Under the pieces are notes generated by a model. That model was not told the origin of the DNA. It ran no database searches and worked only from the letters and a program-made list of their open reading frames with translations. This document shows, in pieces, positions 7,398 through 13,255 of a DNA stretch of 13,255 nt. Origin of the DNA: VGBK01 sp043810615 (lineage in GTDB: Bacteria; Actinomycetota; Acidimicrobiia; Spongiisociales; UBA11373); contig JBDROA010000022.1 in assembly GCA_043810615.1 (NCBI GenBank), positions 1-13,255 on the forward strand, given 5' to 3'. How positions within the stretch are numbered: the stretch's first letter is position 1; each line of letters opens with the position of its first letter. The translations under genes were made by a program, and so were the position numbers.

Positions 7398-9335
7398 GTG
7401 CTCTACGACTACACCACCGTCACCGCCGCCTCGGTGCTCACCGAGGTCGAAGGAGCCATCACCGGCTCCGAGGAACTGCTCGCCGCCGTCGTCGCCCCCC
7501 AGGAAAGCCGCACCTGGGAATCCACCATGGCCCCGCTCGACCGCATTGCCGCCGCGGTCATCATCGCCTCAGGGCGCGGCCCCTTCATGGCCCGGGTGCA
7601 CCCGGACAAGGAGGTGCGAGACGCCGCACAGGCCGCCGAGGAGCGCCTGAGCAAGTGGGTCTCGGACCTGGCTTTCCGTCGCGACCTCTACGAGGCAGTC
7701 GAGACCTACGCCGCCACCCCTGAGGCGGCGGCTCTGGAGGGAGAGGACACCCGCCTCCTCGCCTTCACCCGGCGGGATCTGCGCCGCGCCGGGCACGGTC
7801 TCACCCCGGAGCAACGAACCGAGGTGCAGCGCCTGCGCACCCGTCTGGTGGAACTGGGGGTGGCCTTCGCCCGCAACATCGACGAGTACCAGGATGGGCT
7901 CGACCTTACCCGGGAGGACCTCGACGGCCTGCCCGAGGACTACCTCTCCCGCCTCAGCCCGGGCGCAGCCGCGGGCACCTTCCGGGTGTCACTCGACTAC
8001 CCCGAGTACTACCCCTTCATGGACCAGGCCCGCCGCGCCGACCTGCGCCGGGCGCTGCAGTTCAAGATGTTCAACCAGGCCCGGGAGCAGAACCTGCCCA
8101 TCCTGGAAGAGGCGGTGCGCCTCCGCCACGAGATCGCCCGCCTCTTCGGCCTCCCCTCCTGGGCCCACTACGGCATGGAGGAGAAGATGGCCAGGGAGCC
8201 GGCGGCGGTCGAGTCCTTCTACGCTGGCCTCACTCCACCCCTGACCGAGAAGTCGCGGGCCGAATTGGCCGAACTCGCCGCCGCCAACGGCGGCGTCGCC
8301 GCGGAGCCGTGGGACTTCCGCTACCTGCACACCCTCGTTCGGCGGGAGCGCTTCGGCATCGACCCGAGCGAGGTGGCCGCCTACTTCCCGCTGGAGCAGG
8401 TGGTGCAGGGGATGTTCGACCTCACCGGCGAGGTCCTCGGCCTCGAGTACCGCCGCCTGGAAGGGGTGGCGGTGTGGCACCCCGACGTCGCGGCGTACGA
8501 GATCGCCGACCGGGCGAGCGGCCGGCCCCTGGCCACCTTCTACGCCGACCTGTTCCCCCGCGAGGGCAAGTTCGGCCACGCCGCCGCCTTCGATCTGGTC
8601 CCCGCCCACCAGGGGGACGGGGAGTACACCCGGCCGGTGACCGCCATTGCCGCCAACTTCACCAAGCCCAGCGCCACCCAGCCGTCCTTGCTGCAGCACG
8701 ACGAGGTGGTGACCCTCTTCCACGAGTTCGGCCACGTGCTGCACAACAGCCTGGGGCACACCCGGCGAGTGCGCTTCGCCGGGTTCAACACCGAGTGGGA
8801 CTTCGTCGAGGCCCCCTCGCAGATCATGGAGCACTGGTGCTGGACCCCGGCGGTGCTGCAGCGCTTCGCCCGCCACCACCAGACCGGCGAGCCGATCCCG
8901 GCGGCCGTGGTGGAGCAACTGGCGGCGGCCCGTGACTTGCACGTCGCCCTGCTCACCCTGCGCCAGATCTCCTTCGGCCTGCTCGACATGGCCTTCCACG
9001 GGCCGGCCGAAGCCAAGGACCTCTTCGCCATTGCCCGGGAGACCACCGCGGTGACCGGGTTCCCCCTCCACGAGGCAACCTTCTACCCGGCCGGCTTCGG
9101 GCACCTCTTCGGCTACGACGCCGGGTACTACGGCTACCTGTGGGCCAAGGTGTTCGGCGACGACATGTTCTCCCGCTTCGAGGCCGAAGGGCTCACCAGT
9201 CCCGCCGTGGGCGGGGAGTACCGCCGCAAGGTGCTGGAGCGGGGCGGGTCGGTCGACGCCAGCGAGTTGCTGCGCGACTTCCTGGGCCGGGAGCCCAGCC
9301 AGCAGGCCTTCCTGCACCACCTGGGCCTCGCCTGA
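7398..9335 (+). CDS. M3 family metallopeptidase (oligoendopeptidase, thimet/Dcp-like)
   Basis: 645 residues, full length for the M3 family, no signal peptide, so an intracellular zinc peptidase that cleaves short peptides. The zinc site is complete: FHEFGH gives His442, Glu443 and His446, and the third ligand Glu471 in DFVEAPSQ lies 29 residues after the first His, the same spacing as in thimet oligopeptidase (His473 to Glu502). The substrate-gripping segment FGHLFGYDAGYYGYLW (567 onward) keeps His569, Tyr573 and Tyr580, matching His600, Tyr605 and Tyr612 of thimet oligopeptidase. The long helical N-terminal half, which shapes the channel, is intact. The role is probably turnover of peptides from protein degradation or uptake. 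GTG 7398 is chosen because the reading frame and the upstream TAACCT box fit; there is no Shine-Dalgarno. It converges with the SDR gene at 9435. Confidence 0.94.
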   Translation: MLYDYTTVTAASVLTEVEGAITGSEELLAAVVAPQESRTWESTMAPLDRIAAAVIIASGRGPFMARVHPDKEVRDAAQAAEERLSKWVSDLAFRRDLYEAVETYAATPEAAALEGEDTRLLAFTRRDLRRAGHGLTPEQRTEVQRLRTRLVELGVAFARNIDEYQDGLDLTREDLDGLPEDYLSRLSPGAAAGTFRVSLDYPEYYPFMDQARRADLRRALQFKMFNQAREQNLPILEEAVRLRHEIARLFGLPSWAHYGMEEKMAREPAAVESFYAGLTPPLTEKSRAELAELAAANGGVAAEPWDFRYLHTLVRRERFGIDPSEVAAYFPLEQVVQGMFDLTGEVLGLEYRRLEGVAVWHPDVAAYEIADRASGRPLATFYADLFPREGKFGHAAAFDLVPAHQGDGEYTRPVTAIAANFTKPSATQPSLLQHDEVVTLFHEFGHVLHNSLGHTRRVRFAGFNTEWDFVEAPSQIMEHWCWTPAVLQRFARHHQTGEPIPAAVVEQLAAARDLHVALLTLRQISFGLLDMAFHGPAEAKDLFAIARETTAVTGFPLHEATFYPAGFGHLFGYDAGYYGYLWAKVFGDDMFSRFEAEGLTSPAVGGEYRRKVLERGGSVDASELLRDFLGREPSQQAFLHHLGLA

Positions 9336-9356
9336 GCGGCGGCGGGCGGCCCCGGC

Positions 9357-9379
9357 GGCGGGCCTGAAGGCCACCCGCC
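9357..9379. terminator. GC-rich hairpin between convergent genes, possible bidirectional terminator
   Basis: Within the 99-bp gap between the stops of the M3 peptidase (9335) and the first SDR (9435), GGCG-GGCC pairs with GGCC-CGCC around a 4-nt loop, with a 3-nt bulge: eight GC pairs in all. It lies 21 nt beyond the peptidase stop and 55 nt beyond the SDR stop. There is no T-tract on either side, so the terminator call rests on position and stem strength. The rest of the gap is GC-rich and shows nothing else. Confidence 0.35.
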
Positions 9380-9434
9380 TCGACCGGCGCGACCCGGGCG
9401 ACACCGCCGGCGGCCACAGCCGCGTTCCGGCCCC

Positions 9435-10220
9435 TCAGGTGATGGAGCGGATCAGGCCACCGTCCACCGTCAGAGAAGCGCCGGTGATGTAGGAGGCCGC
9501 GCCCGAGACGAGGAAGACGGCGGCCCGGGCGAATTCGTCGGGCTCCCCATAGCGGCCCAGAGGGATGGCACCCTCCTGGCGGGACCTCACCTCGGCGGCG
9601 GGGACCCCCCTCCGGCGGGCCGTCGCCTCGTCCATGGCGGCCACCCGCGCGGTGACGATCCGACCCGGGATCAACTGGTTGACCCTGATCCCCCGCGGGG
9701 CCCACTCGTCGGCCAGGGACTTGGCGAGCGCGGAAACCCCGGCGCGGAAGATCGTGGAGAGCACCAGGTTGCCCAGCGGCTCCTTCACGGTGAGTGAGGT
9801 CATCAGCACCACCGCGCCTCCCCTCCCGAGATGGGGCCCGGCCGCCCGGACCGTCTCGAGCACCGAACGCAGGGTCAGCCGGTAGGCGGCGTCCCAGTCG
9901 TCGGGATCGAGGTCGGCGAACCGACCCGGGGGCGGCCCGCCGGCGTTGGACACCACGATGTCGAGCCCACCCCAGCGTGCCGCCGCCGCGTCGATCCAGG
10001 CAGTCAGAGCCCCGGCGCAAGTGACGTCCACCACCGAGGGCACGACCTCGGCGCCGGTGGCTTCCCGGATGGCCGCAGCCGCGGCCGTGATGCGCTCCGC
10101 CTCGCGGCTGCAGATCGCCAGCCGACAGCCCTCGGCGGCCAAAGCCCGGGCGGTCGCGAAGCCCAGCCCCGCCGAAGCGGCCGCCACTACTGCCCTCTTC
10201 CTGCCAAGTCCCAGGTCCAT
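9435..10220 (-). CDS. Atypical SDR family protein (FabG-like, degenerate tetrad), copy 1
   Basis: 261 residues, normal SDR length. The Rossmann start is AAASAGLGFATARALA instead of TGxxxGIG, and NAGGPPPG (92-99) stands for the NAG motif. The Asn-Ser-Tyr-Lys tetrad aligns to Thr116, Ser142, Ser155 and Arg159 (LVLSTIFRAGV in place of YxxSKAGV). The C-terminal VDGG motif is kept. This matches the group I recall as BKR-like SDR (cd05344), described as imperfect in both the NAD-binding motif and the tetrad; so FabG-type reductase activity should not be assumed. ATG 10220 is preferred: the paralogue also starts M-(D/E)-LGL, and TAGTGT lies 8 nt upstream, whereas the in-frame GTG at 10232 falls inside that box. 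About 68% identical, without gaps, to the next gene. Confidence 0.85.
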   Translation of the reverse strand: MDLGLGRKRAVVAAASAGLGFATARALAAEGCRLAICSREAERITAAAAAIREATGAEVVPSVVDVTCAGALTAWIDAAAARWGGLDIVVSNAGGPPPGRFADLDPDDWDAAYRLTLRSVLETVRAAGPHLGRGGAVVLMTSLTVKEPLGNLVLSTIFRAGVSALAKSLADEWAPRGIRVNQLIPGRIVTARVAAMDEATARRRGVPAAEVRSRQEGAIPLGRYGEPDEFARAAVFLVSGAASYITGASLTVDGGLIRSIT

Positions 10221-10228
10221 GGCCGGCC

Positions 10229-10234
10229 ACACTA
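10229..10234 (-). promoter_or_regulatory. Candidate leaderless -10 box (TAGTGT) of SDR copy 1
   Basis: TAGTGT on the minus strand is followed by GGCCGGCC and ATG 10220, a spacing of 8 nt with no Shine-Dalgarno. It decides the start against the GTG at 10232, which overlaps it. The second SDR copy has a box at the same distance. Confidence 0.45.
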
Positions 10235-10235
10235 C

Positions 10236-10260
10236 CCGCCCCGGGAATCCCCTCGGGCGG
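10236..10260 (-). terminator. Possible hairpin between the two SDR genes
   Basis: CCGCCC (10236-10241) and GGGCGG (10255-10260) form a 6-bp stem with a 13-nt loop. It sits between the stop of SDR copy 2 (10293) and the TAGTGT box of copy 1, so it could end the upstream transcript. No T-tract follows, and at this GC content such stems arise by chance, so the call is weak. Confidence 0.22.
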
Positions 10261-10292
10261 CCGCGAGGCGGGCGGGTAAGGGCTCGTCGCTC

Positions 10293-11078
10293 CTAGACGA
10301 TCGGTCGGATCATGCCGCCGTCGACGTTGAGCGTGGCCCCGGTGATGTAGGCGCCGGCGTCCGACAGCAGGAACACCGCGGCGCGGGCGAGCTCGTCGGG
10401 GGTCCCGTAGCGACCCAGGGGGATGATCGCCTCGTGGCGGGCCTGCGCCTCGCCCAGGGTGATGCCGAGGCGCTGCGCCGTGTCGGCGTCCAGGGCCGCC
10501 ACCCGCTCGGTGGCGATGCGCCCCGGGATCAAGTGGTTGACGCGGATGCCGACGGAAGCCCACTCGTCGGCCAGGGCCTTGGCCAGAGCCGCCACCCCCG
10601 CCCGCATCACTCCGGAGAGCACCAGCGTGCCCACCGGCTGGCGCACCACCGGGCCGGTCATGAACAGCACGGCGCTCCCCCTCCCCAGGTGAGGCCGGGC
10701 GGCGGCGGCCGTCTCCAGCGCCGAGCGCAGGGTCAGCCGGTAGGCGGCATCCCAGTCGTCGGGGCGAATGTCGGCGAAGCGCCCGGGAGGCGGCCCTCCG
10801 GCGTTGGCCACGACGAGATCGAGGCCGCCCCAGGCGGCGGCGACGCCGTCGAGCCAGGCGGTGGTCGCCCCCGGTTCGCCCACGTCCGCCACGGCGGGGA
10901 CCACCTCGGCGTCGGTCTCGTCGCGAAGGGCCGCGCCCGCGGCTTCGATCGCTTCGCGGCGGCGGCCGCAGACCGCCACCCGGCAACCCTCGACGGCCAA
11001 AGCCCGGGCGATGGCAAAGCCGAGGCCGCCCGAGGAGGCGGCCACGGCAGCTCGCTTGTTGGTGAGGCCCAGTTCCAT
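10293..11078 (-). CDS. Atypical SDR family protein (FabG-like, degenerate tetrad), copy 2
   Basis: 261 residues, alignable end to end without gaps to the SDR 72 bp downstream (177 of 261 identical by hand count), so a tandem duplication. The nucleotide loop is AASSGGLGFAIARALA, NAGGPPPG is kept, and the tetrad positions read Thr116, Gly142, Ser155 and Arg159. The copy has therefore lost even the Ser142 that copy 1 keeps. VDGGMIRPI closes the protein. By family it resembles 3-oxoacyl-ACP reductases, but the usual proton-transfer residues are absent, so it may use another chemistry or bind ligand without turnover; the substrate is unknown. ATG 11078 is supported by TAGCAT 8 nt upstream and by the shared N-terminus with copy 1. 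It follows the DUF2157-like gene after 11 bp on the same strand. Confidence 0.85.
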   Translation of the reverse strand: MELGLTNKRAAVAASSGGLGFAIARALAVEGCRVAVCGRRREAIEAAGAALRDETDAEVVPAVADVGEPGATTAWLDGVAAAWGGLDLVVANAGGPPPGRFADIRPDDWDAAYRLTLRSALETAAAARPHLGRGSAVLFMTGPVVRQPVGTLVLSGVMRAGVAALAKALADEWASVGIRVNHLIPGRIATERVAALDADTAQRLGITLGEAQARHEAIIPLGRYGTPDELARAAVFLLSDAGAYITGATLNVDGGMIRPIV

Positions 11079-11086
11079 GGGTGGGG

Positions 11087-11092
11087 ATGCTA
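11087..11092 (-). promoter_or_regulatory. Candidate leaderless -10 box (TAGCAT) of SDR copy 2
   Basis: TAGCAT ends 8 nt before ATG 11078, and the intervening CCCCACCC cannot act as a Shine-Dalgarno. The TAG of the box is also the stop codon of the DUF2157-like gene, so the two elements share bases. Confidence 0.42.
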
Positions 11093-12241
11093 CTCAGACG
11101 GCGCCCCCGCCTTCCCCCTCCCCCGCGTGGCCAGGGCGCCGGCCAGCACCGCCAGCACCAGGAACACGGCGCCGACGATGACCAGGGCCACCGGCACCCC
11201 CAGACTGTTCTCGAAGTAGTGAACCACCGCCCAGGTGATGTAGCCGAAGGCGCCCAACGTGCCCAGCGCCAGCAGCGGGGTCTGGCGGGTGGGGACGCTC
11301 ACCGCCATCAGGAAAGCCGTAGTGGCCAGCGCCGGGGCCAGCAGCCACTCGTACGCCCCCAGGCCGATGGAGGGGCCGACCACCGCCCCCAGGCAGCCGA
11401 AGGCCACCGCCAGCCAACCCGGGGCGATGGCGTTGCGCCAGCCGAGGGCCGCCCAGGCCACGCCCAGGGCCCACACCGCCGCGGCGAACCACCACAGCGG
11501 GGGATCCTCGCCGGGGAGGCAGATCAGGCCGGAGACCACCAGGGCATGGAGCGAAGCCAGCAGGGCAGCCTGCTGCAGGCCGCGGCGGCGCAACAGCCAC
11601 AGCCCCGCCGCCGCGGCGGCGCATCCCGCCGAGGTCAGCAGGGCGATAGGCTCGGGGTCGAGTTCCAGGACGTCGGCGCCCAGCACAGCCAGCGTCCAGG
11701 CCGTGCCGCCGATAGAGAGCATCCACAGCACGCTCATCAAGCGCCGGAAGGCTGGCTCGTCCTGGCGGCGGAGCAGGATCCCGCCCAGGAGCAGGAGGCC
11801 GGTGGCCACCGCCGGGATGGCGAGGCGAGCCCAGGCTGGCAGGTCCTCCCACCCCTGAGCCAGCCCGACTGCGGCCCCGGCCGCAGCGAGGACCACTCCC
11901 ACATAGCCCAGGGCTTCGGCCAGCAGCGACACCCGTCGCTCCCCCCCGGCCGGCCCGCGCCCCGTGGTGGCGGCTCGCTCGAAACCGGCGATGGCGTCCG
12001 CCTGGTCGGCGGAGAGGAGACCGGCGCCCACCCAGCGCGACAGGTCGGCGGCCAGCGTGCCGAACCCCGGCCCCATGGAAAGCGAGGCAGCCTTGACGGG
12101 CTTCCCCGGTGCCTCCGGCGGCGCCTCGCCCGTCGCCCGTCGCCACTCCCCGGCGCCGGCGGCACGCCCACGCCGCCGCTGCCACACAAAGACCCCGGCA
12201 CCGATGGCCACAACGACGATGAAAGGAATCAGCGTGAACAA
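11090..12241 (-). CDS. DUF2157-like multispanning membrane protein
   Basis: 383 residues from the chosen TTG start. A first membrane segment (FTLIPFIVVVAIGAGVFVW) is followed by a basic, Ala/Pro-rich stretch and a soluble segment near 60-90 (LSRWVGAGLLSADQADAI-FE). That segment has the helical look of the domain that begins DUF2157 proteins. About ten further hydrophobic helices follow, with charged loops such as LLRRQDEPAFRR. The end, HYFENSLGVPVALVIVGAVF, fits the closing part of DUF2157. Function is unknown for the family. The start is TTG 12241 because AGGAGG sits 6 nt upstream and the membrane segment begins at once. An in-frame GTG at 12271 would add ten residues and has no ribosome binding site. 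It lies 45 bp after the acyl-CoA ligase stop and is probably co-transcribed with it. Confidence 0.72.
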   Translation of the reverse strand: MFTLIPFIVVVAIGAGVFVWQRRRGRAAGAGEWRRATGEAPPEAPGKPVKAASLSMGPGFGTLAADLSRWVGAGLLSADQADAIAGFERAATTGRGPAGGERRVSLLAEALGYVGVVLAAAGAAVGLAQGWEDLPAWARLAIPAVATGLLLLGGILLRRQDEPAFRRLMSVLWMLSIGGTAWTLAVLGADVLELDPEPIALLTSAGCAAAAAGLWLLRRRGLQQAALLASLHALVVSGLICLPGEDPPLWWFAAAVWALGVAWAALGWRNAIAPGWLAVAFGCLGAVVGPSIGLGAYEWLLAPALATTAFLMAVSVPTRQTPLLALGTLGAFGYITWAVVHYFENSLGVPVALVIVGAVFLVLAVLAGALATRGRGKAGAPSE

Positions 12242-12247
12242 GTGACA

Positions 12248-12253
12248 CCTCCT
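12248..12253 (-). promoter_or_regulatory. Shine-Dalgarno AGGAGG deciding a TTG start
   Basis: A perfect AGGAGG on the minus strand stands 6 nt before TTG 12241. It is the strongest ribosome binding site in the window and the main reason for preferring TTG over the GTG at 12271, which would place this site inside the coding region. Confidence 0.65.
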
Positions 12254-12286
12254 GGCCTCACGGTAAGGCACGGGGCCGGCAGGCGA

Positions 12287-13255
12287 CTATCCGGCAGACC
12301 CCTGAGCGGAAGCCGGAGGCACCGGCTTGCCCAGTTCGGACCGCGCCACCGCCGCCACCACCCAGCGCTTGGGGACCTGGTGGGGCGTGAGGCGGGCCCG
12401 GGCAAACGCCTCAAGGGCCCTCAGGTCGAGCCTCCCCGGCCGCGTCGGGGCGACCTCGGCCACCACCCGGCGGCCCCATTCCGCATCGGCTTCGCCGTAG
12501 ACCCGGGCGCCGGCCACCCCGGGGTGCTCCCGCAGTACGGCCTCCACCTCTTCGGGGTGGACGTTCTCCCCACCGGTCACGATCACCGCGTCGGCCCGCC
12601 CCGCCACGAACAGGTACCCGTCGCCGTCCAGCCATCCGACGTCGCCGGTGCGGTACCAGGCACCCGGGGGCCGCTCCGGCTCGCCCAGGTAGCCGGGGGA
12701 GACAGCCGGGCCCCGGACCTCCAGGCGGCCCTCCGCTCCCGGCGGCAAGGTCCGCCCGGCGCCGTCCACCGCCCGCACCTCGAAGCCTTCCAGGGGGCGC
12801 CCGGCGCTCCCCCGCTTCCGCTCCCCCTCGCCCGGGGCCTCGGTGGCCACCTGGGAGGCGGTCTCGGTCATGCCGTAGGTCTGCAGCGCAGGCAGGCCGG
12901 CCCGTCGCGCCGCGGCGAGCAGGGCCGGGTCGGCCGGGCCACCGCCCACCAGCACCGCCCGCACTCCCGGGAAAGCGCCGGCAGATTCCTCGAGGATCCG
13001 CCACAGCATGGTGGGCACCACCGAAGCAAAGGCGATGGTCCCCGAGGACAGTAAGGCAGCGGCCCGCCCGGCCTCGAAGGCCTCCTCGAGCACCACAGTG
13101 CCTCCTTCGCGGGCGGAGCGCCACAGGATGGAGATCCCCCCTATGTGATAGAGGGGCAGCACGCCCAGCCAGCAGTCCCCCGCCCCGTTGCCCAAGCGGG
13201 CCTTTGAGCCGGCAGCCGAGGCGGCCACATTCTCCCCGGTGAGCACCACCGGGCG
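12287..13255 (-). CDS. menE: AMP-forming acyl-CoA ligase, MenE-like (o-succinylbenzoate-CoA ligase), N-terminus outside window
   Basis: The 322 visible residues are the C-terminal two-thirds of an ANL-superfamily adenylating enzyme. At the right edge RPVVLTGENV is the tail of the A3 phosphate loop. LPLYHIGGISIL (A4), VVPTMLWRIL, AVLVGGGPAD, QTYGMTETASQ (A5), YRTGDVGWLDGDGYLFVAGRADAVIVTGGENVHP in two parts (A7-A8) and ELGK (A10 catalytic Lys) follow in order. The LPLYHIGG-SIL, SVVPTML and YGMTETASQV combination is what MenE shows, which joins CoA to o-succinylbenzoate in menaquinone synthesis. No other men gene is in view, so the substrate could be another aryl or acyl acid; the symbol is tentative. 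The protein ends in a short PPASAQGSAG tail at TAG 12287. The DUF2157-like gene follows on the same strand. Confidence 0.75.
   Translation of the reverse strand, partial: RPVVLTGENVAASAAGSKARLGNGAGDCWLGVLPLYHIGGISILWRSAREGGTVVLEEAFEAGRAAALLSSGTIAFASVVPTMLWRILEESAGAFPGVRAVLVGGGPADPALLAAARRAGLPALQTYGMTETASQVATEAPGEGERKRGSAGRPLEGFEVRAVDGAGRTLPPGAEGRLEVRGPAVSPGYLGEPERPPGAWYRTGDVGWLDGDGYLFVAGRADAVIVTGGENVHPEEVEAVLREHPGVAGARVYGEADAEWGRRVVAEVAPTRPGRLDLRALEAFARARLTPHQVPKRWVVAAVARSELGKPVPPASAQGSAG

Noticed and set aside
7989..9404. Minus-strand frame opposite the M3 peptidase
   Set aside because: It mirrors the coding bias of the peptidase gene; Gly/Val/His-rich with no family features.
10221..10232. 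Upstream GTG start (10232) for SDR copy 1
   Set aside because: It lies inside the TAGTGT box, would add MWPA, which is absent from the paralogue, and has no ribosome binding site.
11081..13054. 657-codon plus-strand frame opposite the DUF2157-like and ligase genes
   Set aside because: Gln/Arg/Gly-rich shadow; both minus-strand genes have coherent domain structure.

Overview
The window is GC-rich (about 70% by eye) chromosomal DNA. Several features point to Actinomycetota, most likely the class Acidimicrobiia: high GC with GTG and TTG starts, a -10-like TANNNT box 6-9 nt before many start codons with no Shine-Dalgarno, threonine-rich linkers in exported proteins, and the mix of gene families. 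The phylum and class are inferences. I see no tRNA, rRNA, CRISPR array, phage gene or insertion sequence. The window is almost fully coding, and no stretch over 300 bases lacks a gene.

Left block, 1-5689, all on the minus strand and read right to left: a YihY/BrkB-family membrane protein; a DUF885 protein whose zinc-binding HE...H motif is gone; a class V PLP-dependent aminotransferase that overlaps it by GTGA; and a large secreted protein with a 29-threonine linker and repeated DUF7507/DUF11-like modules, which runs off the left edge. A 69-bp divergent gap (5690-5758) separates this block from the next.

Middle block, 5759-9335, plus strand: a membrane-anchored PQQ-like beta-propeller protein with a Thr-rich stalk, then a complete M3-family oligoendopeptidase. 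It converges on the right block at 9336-9434, where there is a GC-rich hairpin.

Right block, 9435-13255, minus strand, read right to left: the C-terminal part of an AMP-forming acyl-CoA ligase resembling MenE; a DUF2157-like multispanning membrane protein; and two tandem paralogous SDR proteins (about 68% identical, no gaps) that lack the usual SDR catalytic tetrad.

The genes do not form one recognisable pathway, and I find no defence, mobile or biosynthetic system. The signals most worth a second look are the repeated leaderless-promoter architecture at six of the eight start codons in the window, the active-site-dead DUF885 protein coupled to an aminotransferase, and the duplicated tetrad-less SDR pair.
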